DNA of 64,000 nucleotides, from NCBI GenBank assembly GCA_004764695.1, contig SMSO01000025.1, forward strand, positions 4,070,862 through 4,134,861, given 5' to 3'. Source of the DNA: Schizochytrium sp. TIO01. Its lineage: Eukaryota > Sar > Bigyra > Thraustochytrida > Thraustochytriidae. Shown piece by piece: positions 20,283-31,328 of this stretch; the stretch's first letter is position 1; each line of letters opens with the position of its first letter. The notes beneath the pieces are model-generated. The model saw nothing but the letters and a program-made list of their open reading frames with translations, was not told the DNA's origin and ran no database searches. The position numbers and the translations under genes were made by a program.

Positions 20283-22897
20283 TCTCCATTTCTCCATTTT
20301 GAGAGTATCGCCTAATTACCCTTATCCTAAGGTTCTGCGAAATGAAACTTGAAAACCTATAAATTTTAAAGCATACCATGACCTAGTTCACTTTTCTTTT
20401 TTATTCTTGATGAATACGAGAATGCTCAGAAGATACCTACTTGCAAGCTTTTGTCTGCTGGTATTTCTGATCGACGCCAGTTATTAGGCACTAGTACTCT
20501 AGTAGGTGGTACTGCTACTGCTACTACTCCTGGTCATCCTTTTCAGCAGTACAAATTGAGTAAGTTCTCGAGTCAAGTCAAAGCAATGACGACAATTTTT
20601 CTAATTTAAACCATGACTAGATACAATTGAGATTAGTGTGCAGTTTGAGATGCAGTAGATCCATTGAGGAGTGGAGTTTGTTCTTACAGGACTGCTTTTG
20701 TTATGGAGGAGTGTTGATTTTGATGTTCAACCTGAAGTTGGTTGAACTTGATAGCCAACATCGCCTCAAAGTAGTACGGAGGTCACGGTGTCCTTTGTTA
20801 GCTCTATCTACTCTCATTAGTCACTCACCAACTATTTAGATGTCATGAAAACTCCAGCCAGAGCAAATCAACGATGAGAGAAAGAAGGAAGGGATCGCAC
20901 GTGGCATTGCTAGGCGCTTAAGGACTAGTAGTATGCTCTTATGAAGGGCGGGTTCCCGCGTTCTAATGTTTTGTGCACGCGCGTGTTTTAAGCTGCTAAC
21001 ACAAACTATAGCAGTAAGCAATAGGCGCCTGGCTGGCTAGCGCCACTCGCCGAATGGTGGAGCTTGGCGGGTTTTAACTTTTGAAGCAGCCTATGCGCCG
21101 AGTCATCTGATGCTTCAAAGTCTCGCCATCGAAAGCTCGTGCCGCTGCCTGCTAACCACAGTATCGTACACATACATCAGCACGTGCATCGTTTTGCAAA
21201 AAACCAACGAGTTTGGTTTACTCACTTCTTAACAGTAGGATCTTAAGGGTAAACACTACTCTTGTTTTATCTCTAGCTAGAGTACTCTGAGAAGCTAGTC
21301 TTCGAGTCTCTCTGCACTCATAAGAAACGCTGCCCCTCCAAGGCTCAAAGGTCCATGCATGCTTTCAGGAGGGCAAGGTGGTGAGTAGTACCGACTCTCT
21401 TGATTTGTTGCGAAGGCCTCAGCCCTTGCAGAGTTCCATGAAACTTGAAGGGCCATCTTGTTTTTCTTTACCTCTGCTGGGCCTAGTGGGTACCTACGCG
21501 CTGGTCTAGTAGTAAAGAAAGAAGAACGCGCGTCGCTCAACCAGCTCCGCCCGGAGAGACTACTACAGTTTAAGTTATGTGACGTTAGTCCGATTCGTGT
21601 GCACGCGGTGGAAGGAAATAACATCTAATAAACAAATTTTGGGAATTTTAACTTGAAAATAACCTATTACTCTCTTGAATTGAAAGATAGATGATTAGTT
21701 TACTATTTTATTTTACTTTATTTTAAGATAATTAAGTTAAATCAAACTAAATTGAATACTAATGAAACAAATAACTGAATTGAAGTAAACATAGAAAGCA
21801 CATCAGTATCCCGAGGAGAGCCAATCAAGGTTCTCTTTCCTGCTCTCTCCAAAGGCCTTCGGAGCCGGACCACAATGAGGCACGGGGGCGGTAGATACCC
21901 AGGCAGGCAGAGGGTGCCTCGTCTCCCTTACCATATCTACAGGTGGTGGACAGGCCTTTTGCCACACCGCCCGAGATACAGGTACTTTCAAGAAAGTTGT
22001 TCGTTGTTTGTGCATTACGAAAGGAGTGATGGCAAAACCATTTGCACAACTCGAGAGGCCCACGCGCTAGTGCCCAATTAGGCGTATGAGTAGGAGTAGC
22101 GAGGCCCTCGCAAACCGAACATCACTCATTTTGAAATGCCCTTCACACATAAGAAAAACACGGCAGCAAAAAATGTTTTGGCTTTCTTTTTAAACTGAGA
22201 GAGGCGGCGAGTCCTAGGGAATAGGCTATGTGTGCATAGTGAGGATGTGGGTGAAAAGAAAAGAAAAGAGGGATCGATTGAATGACTCGGAAGGAATGAA
22301 TGAATGAATGAACGATTCTTTGAAGAAATAAATGAAGCATAAGACAAATACACAAACTTGGAGCAGCAGCAAGCTCCGCCTGCAGACTACCCTGCCTGTG
22401 CGCCTTGGTCGCCGCTTGGCAAGCTAGACGCAGACCCGGCCATCGTCACGGAGTAGACTTGTGTCTCTCACTGATTAAGACTACAAGCAAGCGAGCCAGT
22501 CTGCGAAACGGCGAAGTCCCTCGCTCATCGAGCATCGAGCGTCTAGTAGTACCTTGGTGCCAATACTAGCGCTATCAATTCCTTGTGACGTCGACGTGAA
22601 CGAAACGAACTTCTACACACAACATTTCGACCGTGGCGTCAAATCCATTCTCTCGGCTTGTGCTCTGCCCAAATTTAAATCTTCGAATTCCATTAATTGA
22701 TCGACACGCGCACACTACTTTTTAAAGAATAGGAGAACTTGCTTTTCCTTGCGATACAAGCAAACAAAGCCTTTACTTGGAGAAAGCGAACCTCGGACCA
22801 CTCGTCAGCTTTGGGCCTGGCGCTGTGGCCCTGGCCTTTGTTTAAATAGATACAATTATTGTTCTGCAGCAAAGATTTCTACCACCACGGTTTGATA
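20283..22897. other. Intergenic region
   Basis: A 2.6-kb spacer upstream of the lectin-like receptor gene. It contains AT-rich stretches (21650-21780), a gaatgaatgaatgaatga run at about 22292-22312, and a GC-richer final 400 bp (22400-22800) that probably holds the promoter. A possible 109-codon minus-strand ORF is listed separately. Confidence 0.5.
21295..21624 (-). CDS. Possible small hypothetical ORF, 109 residues
   Basis: An ATG-initiated minus-strand frame. The middle and end read as plausible protein (PLGPAEVKKNKMALQVSW, EAFATNQESRYYSPPCPPE, GGAAFLMSAERLED). There is no signal peptide, membrane span or known motif. It stands alone in the spacer between the channel and receptor genes. 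It may be a chance frame in a region of moderate GC. Confidence 0.2.
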   Translation of the reverse strand: MLFPSTACTRIGLTSHNLNCSSLSGRSWLSDARSSFFTTRPARRYPLGPAEVKKNKMALQVSWNSARAEAFATNQESRYYSPPCPPESMHGPLSLGGAAFLMSAERLED

Positions 22898-25720
22898 ATG
22901 GCACAACACAGAGGACTCGCTAACGTGCTGCTTGTACTTGCAGTACTTGGTGCATGTTCCGAGGCCTCGGTCAGCAACTATATTGAGTACCGCGCCACCA
23001 TTCGGAGTTTCCAGCCTATATTTTGCAATGTTGGCCTCAATTCCACCACTTTACTGGAATGGTATCCAACTGCGGTCAAAGCTAGCGCAGCCATCACAGA
23101 GTTCTCTGGCTACCGTGAGAATGTCGACGGTAGCATCAAAGACACGAACTGCCACTACTCTTCAGGGTTAGAGGCTGGTGACTTTGCGGGGCACCCTGAC
23201 TTTGAACCAACGAAGAAGGTCATCACATACGGAAGAACTGAGGGAACTCTGCAAAACTACACTGTCGTGAATCACGCTGGTCTCCCAAAGCCTCAATACT
23301 GCTCAGACTCGAGCAAATGTGGGCAGTGTGTGGACACTACAAATGATGCATGCTACACTGCCGGACCTGAGTACTTTGCAAGCTGGTACAATGATGATAC
23401 ATACTATAACAAGCGTGTGGGTTTCGGTCTAAACTTGTTTCTCGCAAGTGACGATGCTTGCCAAGTCGACAGTATTTCCAATGAAACTGTTTGCGAATAC
23501 TACTTTAGCAGTAAAACACAGGATGAAGAGCTTGGTCCCTACGGCGAGTCAGACGGCTTCTTTGGCCCTTTGGATGGATACATTAGCACTGTCACAGAGG
23601 ATAACTACCCAAATTACACAGATGCACCGATTTGGCCTGTCACTGCCTTGGAATATAAAGACTCGCCAGGTAATAAATTTTGGTTTACAACTGAAATCCA
23701 TTCATACTTCAAGTACCGCGGTGACGAATTCTTCAACTTTAGTGGTGATGATGATGTGTGGGTTTTCATTGACAACCAGCTAGTTCTCGATCTTGGTGGA
23801 ATTAAGACAGCAACGGCCGACCACGTCAATTTGACCGAGCTTGGGAGCTCGCTCGGTCTTGTAGAAGGAGAGATATATTCGTTTGATCTCTTCCATGCTG
23901 AACGGCAGACTTCTGATTCGAATTTCGTGGTGACCACGACCATTTTCGAGTCTTGCAACGTTTTGCAGTCTGGGTCAGCTGCCCAAACATATCCCGGATC
24001 CACTTGGGAATTTACGACAAGTTCCGGTGTTACTGTAGAGGACAGTGGCTTCTACTTGAGTCAGACTTCCTCATCAAAGTACTCGCCCGTGTATGTGTAT
24101 GCATCGTCTCAGTTTAACGTGGGGTCAGGGTTCAAAGCCTCCTTTACATTTTCTGTAGGCTCGGAAGGACTCCCAGAGGGGTTTGCGCTTGTACTTCATC
24201 AGCGCGCCGATGGGCTAGACAATATGCCTGCTACATTAGGCTCCAGCTTGAACTTGCGCTTTCTCACGAATGCGATGGCTATTGTATTTGACATGTGCAC
24301 GGATCGCTACGAAGATGGTTCGACCTGTGATGGCCGCCAGGTCAGACTTCACTACCCATCGAGCTCATCAGATTACCTCGACACCACATCAGATACCCTT
24401 CGTGTGTACGACAACCTCCTTTACTTCCATACAGATAAGGAGTACAATGTCAGTGTTGAGTACCTTGAGACACCGAGCTGGCTCGAGATCTATATCGATG
24501 GCTCTCTTTACCTCCGTCAGACAAACTTCAGCATTGAAGATGTGCTCGGAGGTGGTCGTAATGCCTATATGGGTTTTACATCTGCTACAGGAAGTGATCC
24601 AGCAGATATTTTGATTTCGCGTTGGGATGTTGATACGGTTTCATTGAACACAAGCGAAACCACATATATTGGCGCCGAGTCTGTTTCATCTTCGGGAGTG
24701 GCAACCGAGGTTTCCAGTGGACTGACCCTCGTGGGTGATGGTTCCAGCGTTGCAGGCTATGCAGTTCAGGCTCGCGACTATTGCGGAGAGAAAATTGAGT
24801 ACGGTGGCGACTCAGATCTCATGACTGGTATGTGGGTTGAGATTCCGCAAAAGACGAACGGAAACTGGACCTACTCGAACGGCTCTAGTCCTGAAATTGT
24901 GAATGTCACCGTGGTGGACCCTGATGATGGTACATATGTTGCTGGGCTTACCACCGAGCTCGTTGGCGAGTTCGAACTCTATTTTTGTTTCGGAACCAGT
25001 TGTAGTCTCACTGTAACGTCTGTTGCGGTCTCGAACCAAGCCAATCTCACTGATTTATCGTCTTTATCCTCCCGGCGACGCGTATTGACGTCTGCAGATG
25101 ATTTGCAGGAGGATGAGATTCTTGTTGTCGAGGTCTCGCTTTCATCTGATTCTTCGTCTGATGCCTTTTTTAAGCACGTGGCTGATGCAATTACTGTCGT
25201 TGCTCCTTCTCCGGCCTCGTCACCAACTGGTACGACTACAACCTCGAACTCTGGGCTCGGACAAACAGCGATCACCACTGTGTCTGCTGTTGTTGGGTCT
25301 GTGGGTGCCATGCTATTCCTCGCTTTGATTGTTCTTGTTGTTCTGCGTCGCAAGTGGCGTCGCGACCGCGACTTTATTGATGAAGGTGAGCGCTACAAAA
25401 TGGAGCGTGATGTGCATTACGATGAAGATAGCGAGTTCTCCCGCGTCACTCGTATGGTGATTGCAACCCGTGAGAAAATCAATGCGCTTAGGGCACAGCG
25501 GACGCAAAGTACTACGTATCAAATCAACACACTCGTTCAGGAGCAGCAAGATTTGCAAGAACATGTTCGGCGCGAGAAGATGCGTGCTCAGCAAGCAGAG
25601 GTTATGCCTGCGCCCAGCGGAGACTCGTCTCTTTCTCGAATGAGCCGACGTCTGTTTGGTCGTGAGGACAGGAATCGCAAGCAGTTCGAGGCTTACCACC
25701 ACGAGAACTTTGAAGTGTAA
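22898..25720 (+). CDS. Fibro-slime and L-type-lectin-like membrane receptor
   Basis: A 940-residue type I membrane protein. Residues 1-24 are a signal peptide (LLVLAVLGACSEA). A fibro-slime (PA14-like) domain lies at about 90-355, recognised by DGFFGPLDG, KFWFTTEIHSYFKYRG, GDDDVWVFIDNQLVLDLGG near 283 and FDLFHAERQTSDSNF. A legume/L-type-lectin-like beta-sandwich follows at about 365-585 (PEGFALVLHQ, AIVFDMC, and AYMGFTSATGSD near the end). Several Asn-x-Ser/Thr sites are present. A Ser/Thr/Pro-rich stalk leads to a single membrane span at about 793-817, a basic stop-transfer (RRKWRRDRD), and a charged, coiled-coil-like cytosolic tail of about 120 residues. Both outer domains bind glycans in related families, so carbohydrate recognition at the cell surface is likely; the ligand is unknown. 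The frame extends to 22859 only from a TTG codon; the ATG at 22898 begins the signal peptide. Confidence 0.92.
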   Translation: MAQHRGLANVLLVLAVLGACSEASVSNYIEYRATIRSFQPIFCNVGLNSTTLLEWYPTAVKASAAITEFSGYRENVDGSIKDTNCHYSSGLEAGDFAGHPDFEPTKKVITYGRTEGTLQNYTVVNHAGLPKPQYCSDSSKCGQCVDTTNDACYTAGPEYFASWYNDDTYYNKRVGFGLNLFLASDDACQVDSISNETVCEYYFSSKTQDEELGPYGESDGFFGPLDGYISTVTEDNYPNYTDAPIWPVTALEYKDSPGNKFWFTTEIHSYFKYRGDEFFNFSGDDDVWVFIDNQLVLDLGGIKTATADHVNLTELGSSLGLVEGEIYSFDLFHAERQTSDSNFVVTTTIFESCNVLQSGSAAQTYPGSTWEFTTSSGVTVEDSGFYLSQTSSSKYSPVYVYASSQFNVGSGFKASFTFSVGSEGLPEGFALVLHQRADGLDNMPATLGSSLNLRFLTNAMAIVFDMCTDRYEDGSTCDGRQVRLHYPSSSSDYLDTTSDTLRVYDNLLYFHTDKEYNVSVEYLETPSWLEIYIDGSLYLRQTNFSIEDVLGGGRNAYMGFTSATGSDPADILISRWDVDTVSLNTSETTYIGAESVSSSGVATEVSSGLTLVGDGSSVAGYAVQARDYCGEKIEYGGDSDLMTGMWVEIPQKTNGNWTYSNGSSPEIVNVTVVDPDDGTYVAGLTTELVGEFELYFCFGTSCSLTVTSVAVSNQANLTDLSSLSSRRRVLTSADDLQEDEILVVEVSLSSDSSSDAFFKHVADAITVVAPSPASSPTGTTTTSNSGLGQTAITTVSAVVGSVGAMLFLALIVLVVLRRKWRRDRDFIDEGERYKMERDVHYDEDSEFSRVTRMVIATREKINALRAQRTQSTTYQINTLVQEQQDLQEHVRREKMRAQQAEVMPAPSGDSSLSRMSRRLFGREDRNRKQFEAYHHENFEV

Positions 25721-27187
25721 TTTTATATGTGTGGATTTTGCATTGAAGAAGGTGTTCTTCATGCCTGATCCCCCCCACCCCCCCCTCATTTTTGGCCTGT
25801 TTACAAAAGCAACGCTTCTTTTTTTATATAAATAAATGGTTTGGAATAGAAGTTAATAGTAAATAGTAGTAGGAGTACTACTACTGCTTCATCGAAGAAA
25901 TGTTGCTGTATGAGCTTTTTAAGATGTAAAGGATTCCGAAAGATGTTTTTGATTTGCATGAATACAGTTTGCTTGATAAAATTTACCCCAAAACCTTGAT
26001 GGATGATGTTTCAATTTGCTTTGGGGGAGGAGTTTGCTGCATTATATAATGTGCTCCTCACTCTCTCGCTGCTGATGCAACTCTATTAAAAAGCAAACAA
26101 CCAAGAAAACAAGGAATAGTTGTTTCCTTTCGCTAAAGGAAACACGCAATCAGTATTGCTATATAGTGCGGCTCCCTCTCTGCTTTGAATACTTCTGAAA
26201 GATGTTTATAGCTTTTCATTTTATATTGTTGCTTGATGATTTATATTATTAGGAGGTTAGCATTTTGCAAAACGAATAAAGTGGGATCTACTGTTGCATC
26301 CAAAAGGTCCCATCTCATTCTGCTGATGTTTTGTTTAGTCTATGACATCCAATGACTTAATTTTTGTTTTATCAATGCACATTTGAGATTGCTACACGCA
26401 CAAATGGAAAGTGCATGTGTATGATGGGACACTTGCACAAGAATCTCTTTTCTCAAACACCATTTTCTTGAAGGTTTTACATACGGAATTGACAAAAGTT
26501 CTGAACAAGATTGGATTCAAGTGCTTCACTCTCCAAAGAGGTATAACAAGTAGGTGCTGATAATGAAAAGCAAGGAAATAATGTTTTATTTTATCTTGGT
26601 ATACTTGTGTGGACGTGACTTGCAAGTTAGGGTAGCAACAGCACACATATACAGTAAATCAAAATGATACATGTTCGAAGGGAACAAGCATAGATTACGT
26701 ATGTGCATGCACGAGACTTGCGAACGGACGAAAGGTTAGAGGAAATAGTAGACGATAAACGCGCCTGCGTTTTCGGAACGGGAGGAGGAAATAGAAAGGC
26801 GATGTGATTTTGCGAGCACCTTTATTAATATTGAAAGGTAGAAACGCATCTTCTTCTGTTTTTCGCTGCTCGATATGTCCTTGATTCAGGTCGCACTGCG
26901 CATGCGAGTCTAAAACGTAAATTATGTAAAAAAGAAAATAAAGGAGGAGCGAATAGTATGTAAAGAGGGAAACGTAGCGGATGGGCCGAGAAGGAGAAAA
27001 AGGCGAAAACGAAAGAGGACCTAGGTTGATCTAAGCATCTGCCTACAGAGTGAGTGACAAAAAATCGGCATGTCACCCCTCTCCATCGGAAAGCACACAC
27101 GGGCGCAGACACAAAAAAGAGAAGCCCTTCCTAGATCTTATATGAGGAAAGAAGTTGGATGAGGTTGGAAGAGTCGAGTAAGAAGTT
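25721..27187. other. Intergenic region between convergent genes
   Basis: About 1.5 kb between the ends of the receptor and GltD genes, so it is 3'-UTR and spacer. A C-rich run (6-7 C, A, then 8 C) lies at about 25770-25785, close behind the receptor stop, and an AT-rich tataaataaat follows near 25827. No gene is supported; the short open frames resemble random translation. Confidence 0.55.
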
Positions 27188-28846
27188 TTAGAGAGAAGCA
27201 GGTGCCTTAGTAGCCAGGTACTTGTCAACGGCGGCAGCGACCTCGCGTCCCTCGCGCATTGCACGTACAACTAGGGACTGACCACGTCTGCAGTCACCGG
27301 CAGCGTAGACTCCAGGGATGTTAGTAGCGAACTCGCCGTACTCGGCCTTGATGTTGCCCCGGGGATCAGCCTCGAGCTTGAGTTGCTTGAGCATTGTCTC
27401 TTCAGGTCCTAAGAATCCAAGCGAGAGAAGCACCAGATCAGCCGGAATGATTCTCTCTGAATTGGGAATCTCTGTAAACTTGCCGTCGCGCCATGCAATG
27501 CGAACTGTGCGAATGCCGACCACATGCCCAGATTCGTCTCCAAGGTACTCCTTCGTCAGCGTGTTGAACTGGCGCGGGTCCTGTCCGTACACGGCGGCGG
27601 CCTCTTCTCCACCATAGTCGAGCTTGAACGTCTTGGGAAAGGTGGGCCATGGCATGGTCTCATCCCTTTCCATTGGTGGCTTCTCGAGCAGTTCCAAGTT
27701 GATGACATTACGGGCCCGCATACGCACAGAGGTTCCCACGCAGTCATTTCCAGTGTCTCCGCCTCCAATTACCACAACGTTCTTATCTCTCGCTGAAATG
27801 TAGCTTCCATCCCAGTGTCTGAGCCTGCCGTTTCCGTCGTCGAGCAGCGTCTTGGTTGTGGCCGTGAGAAAATCCATTGCAGGGTAAATTCCCTTGAGGT
27901 CGGCTCCAGGAATGTTAAGCATTCTCGGTTTGGTGGCACCTACCGTAAGCACGATTGCATCATTCTCACGGTGCATATCGCGCAAGTCGTGCGCAGGGTC
28001 CACACCAACGTGAGCCCCTGTCACGTAATGAATTCCCTCCTCTGCCCAAAGGTCGATTCTCCGTTGCAGCGATGTCTTGTCGAGCTTGGGGGCAGGAATG
28101 CCATACATGAGCAAGCCACCGATGCGATCTGCGCGTTCATACACCGTGACGGAGTGACCTTTACGGTTGAGCATGTCTGCGGCGCAGAGTCCAGCGGGTC
28201 CGGAGCCAATGACTGCGACCTTCATGCCTGTGCGCATGGGCGGCGGCTTGGCGACGATCCAGCCGTTGGCCCAGCCGCGTTCGATGATCTGTTGCTCGAT
28301 ATTTTTGATGGTCACGGGGCTGTCCACGAGACCTGCGACGCAGGCTCCTTCGCAGGGAGCAGGGCAGACGTGCGAGGTCCACTCCGGAGCGTTGCTGGTG
28401 GCCAGGAGGACGTCGAGGGCCTCGCGCCATTCGCCGTTGTAAGCGAGCTTGTTGAAGCGTGGGATCTCGTTGCCGAGAGGACATCCATAGGGTTCCGAGC
28501 AGCAGGTCGGAGTGCCACAGTCCATACAGCGAGCGGCTTGCACAGTGACCTCGGAGTTCTCACGATCAAGGGCATGGGGAAGGATTACTTCCCAATCGTT
28601 GATACGCTCGTTCACAGGACGGTATTTGGTCGGATCACGCTCGTAGTCCACAAAACCGCGGAGGTTGTTGATGGGAGCGACCTCACCATCGCGACGCCAG
28701 ACGAGGAGCTCGCCACTGGCACCGGCGGAAACGGTGTTAGGCTTCACATCGCGCTTGTGCTTGCCAATGACAGCGGCGCCAGTGGCGGAGACAGGTACTG
28801 ATTCCACACCCAGGGTGCGTCCGCCGAGGTCCTCGATGTCTGACAT
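27188..28846 (-). CDS. gltD: Glutamate synthase small (beta) subunit, GltD
   Basis: This 552-residue flavoprotein accepts electrons from NAD(P)H and passes them through FAD and 4Fe-4S clusters to the large subunit for glutamate formation from glutamine and 2-oxoglutarate. Residues 60-200 form the Fe-S domain (RCMDCGTPTCC at 106-116, GCPLGNEIP at 121-129, later VCPAPCEGACV). The FAD motif VIGSGPAG is at about 212-219, followed by ERADRIGGLLMYGIP. The NAD(P)H motif VIGGGDTGND is near 357. The end has GVYAAGDCRRGQSLVV, the flavin-binding terminus of the family. At 552 residues it is longer than bacterial GltD (about 470), the excess being mainly N-terminal. The frame extends to 28924 only from a non-ATG codon through a G14 run; ATG at 28846 is the start. 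GltB lies 7.4 kb upstream on the same strand as a separate gene. GC-rich third codon positions suggest strong expression. Confidence 0.95.
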   Translation of the reverse strand: MSDIEDLGGRTLGVESVPVSATGAAVIGKHKRDVKPNTVSAGASGELLVWRRDGEVAPINNLRGFVDYERDPTKYRPVNERINDWEVILPHALDRENSEVTVQAARCMDCGTPTCCSEPYGCPLGNEIPRFNKLAYNGEWREALDVLLATSNAPEWTSHVCPAPCEGACVAGLVDSPVTIKNIEQQIIERGWANGWIVAKPPPMRTGMKVAVIGSGPAGLCAADMLNRKGHSVTVYERADRIGGLLMYGIPAPKLDKTSLQRRIDLWAEEGIHYVTGAHVGVDPAHDLRDMHRENDAIVLTVGATKPRMLNIPGADLKGIYPAMDFLTATTKTLLDDGNGRLRHWDGSYISARDKNVVVIGGGDTGNDCVGTSVRMRARNVINLELLEKPPMERDETMPWPTFPKTFKLDYGGEEAAAVYGQDPRQFNTLTKEYLGDESGHVVGIRTVRIAWRDGKFTEIPNSERIIPADLVLLSLGFLGPEETMLKQLKLEADPRGNIKAEYGEFATNIPGVYAAGDCRRGQSLVVRAMREGREVAAAVDKYLATKAPASL

Positions 28847-28880
28847 TGTAATTTCTCTTTGACTGGTTTGTCTTGGGTAA

Positions 28881-28894
28881 GGGGGGGGGGGGGG
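28881..28894. repeat. G14 homopolymer in the GltD leader
   Basis: Fourteen consecutive G on the plus strand, so fourteen C in the sense of GltD, ending 35 bp before its ATG. It probably lies in the 5' leader or core promoter. Homopolymer length is prone to replication slippage and sequencing error. The G-strand could form a quadruplex. Confidence 0.8.
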
Positions 28895-31205
28895 ATCCAA
28901 ATCTGCGACCAAGAATTGTTTCAAGGCCTTTTATAGATCGATAAAGCAGGACCTTCGAAGTGGGCACGGTCGATCCTATTCCTGCAAACAAACAAAAACA
29001 ACACGTCCTAACCTTTCGAGGGGGTTCAAGAAGAAGTAGTGGTACGCAGAGCCACCACCGAGGCAATAGTCCTGCTTTTCCTTCTCCTCCTTCTTGCACT
29101 ACGACGACCTCCTTCCCTTTGTCTGTTCTCCTCTGCTGCTGTAAGCGACAAGATGGACCTGGGAGGGCGCTCTTCTGCTACGCTCTGCGATGCCCTTGTG
29201 AGTTCGCTCACTCACTCGCTCGGCTCGCTCGCAGGCGTCTCTGCTTTTGGAGTCTGCGCGGAGTATGGAATTGGAGAGCTCAAGTGCTTGAGCAAGCAAG
29301 CTGCTTAGCAATGAGTGATTGTGTGAGAGATTTTGAGCGATGATTTCAATTTCAATTTCGCTCTTCCCCCTTCACGTTTTCTTTCCTTCTTTTCCATCTC
29401 TCAAAGTTGGTATAAATAAGTACCTACAGCATTTTTTAATTTTTAAAATTTCTTTTTAAAAGTTGAAACTAGATGGTATGATGGTTTGTTTAAACATTTA
29501 TATATTTTAAATAAGTATAAGTACGAGAATAAAATTATATATATATATCCAAAAATGCGCTCCAACAGTGGTGATTGAAGTTATGAAAAGCTCTCTTGGC
29601 TTTCCAAGTATGAAAAGAAGTGGGATGAGAAATCCGTCCGTGGAGGAAAGGAGATGCAGCAAACTTGGTTATTCGCATGGTTTTGATATCAATATTCTTT
29701 TTGAGGCAATCAAAACAGTTTATTCTTTTAGATCGAAAGAGAAAAGAAAAGAAGAAGAAGAAAAAAAAACTTTTTTTCAGGTCTCTGCGATTGGGGAGTT
29801 TATACGAATTCAATGAGGAGCCAGACAGACAGTTCTTTTCTCGAGGAGAGAAGGCTTTTCTTTCACGTTGAAATAACTCCATTGCCGAAGCTGTCTCATA
29901 AACCGCCTCTCACGATACTCTACATTAGTTTCTTTCTTAAGCACGAAAGTTAAAGTCGCCTCTTATCTTCTTCTCCGCATAACACGAAGAGGACGACGCT
30001 CTTTTCCTTTCCTCTCCTTTCCTTTCCTTTATATTTCTTTCCTTTCCTTTATATTTAAAATAGTTAACTATAATAAAGGGGATATTCCGAAATAAAAAGT
30101 AGAAGAAACGTCTTAAATGTGAAAAATGGCGTTAAAAAAAAATAATCTTGTTATAAGAGAAGAAAGAAAACAGATAAAACTAATTTACGAACAAATCAAT
30201 AAATGAACAACACATTCAGATTTCGTGGATTTCCCTGCGGAGTTGCTCAACTTTAAGTTCAACCTTTAATAAAAGCTGCTCTGAGGCAGCGAGACATCTT
30301 CGCCTCACCGATCTTTTCACCACTCATCGAAGCAATTTGCTTCAGCCATCGACTGCTTATTTAGCGACTTCGTTCGCTTATTTCCTCAGCGGTCGCCGTC
30401 CTTTATTCCTCAATCCGCTGCCTCTGCCGACCAGTAGCACCTACCTACCCCAAACCTTAGCACCTCCCTTTTTTTACCAAATGTAATGCAGTCCCATACA
30501 CGCGAGAAACCTTGGGGACACTTAGGACCTGTATATAGATCTCGATCCTGAATCATCATCACACTATGGATGGCGTACTACTCTGGAAACCTGAGAGAGA
30601 AGGCAGAGTGAAGAAGAGAAAGAGAGCGAATCCACGCTTAATGGAGTGCTAAGAGGCTCTTTCCGCTCGTCCTCGAGCGCTCATCGACTGACTAACCAAC
30701 TAATACATGGAGATATAGAGAGGTGAAGGAGCGAAAAGAAAAGGAGAGGGCATCTTTTCATTCATTTTTTATTTAAATATTATAAAAATCAAGTTTTAAT
30801 TTAGTATTTTATTTATTTATTTATTTTCCAAAAGAGCCTTATCTCGTTCTTAAATTCTGTTTTTAATAACTTTTGCGAATAGCAACTTCATACAAGTGCA
30901 AGCTTAAGCAGCCGCAGATTGACAGCCACGACAAGCGGTCCCTACCACTAGTGTCCACCTAGTCAGATAGCTAGCACTGCCCGCCTCATATCACCTAGCA
31001 GGAATGCCAAAGCAAAAGTAACTACACCAAGTATGTATGTATGTATATATGTAACCAAGCAAGTACAAGAACGTGAGATTGCCAGCTCAATGAGCAGCAC
31101 TCTTACAGCTCAACCTCAGAGCTCTGCTTGCTTATCAGCCAGGCATCCATTCGTCCATCTGCACAGGCATTTATCTGCACAGGCACTCGTCCACTTATGG
31201 GATAT

Positions 31206-31328
31206 ATTCATTCCATCCTTCATTTATATTCATTCCTTCATTTATATTCATTCATTCATTTATATTCATTCCTTCATTTATTCATTTATATTCATTCATT
31301 CGTTTCATTTATATTCATTCATTCATTC
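31206..31328. repeat. ATTC-rich minisatellite
   Basis: Tandem, imperfect units of catttatattcattc with extra cattc insertions run for about 120 bp. Translated, they give the false frames full of His-Ser-Phe-Ile. Non-coding. Confidence 0.85.

Noticed and set aside
27815-28801. 328-codon plus-strand frame opposite GltD
   Set aside because: Antisense shadow of the well-supported GltD frame; it lacks motifs.
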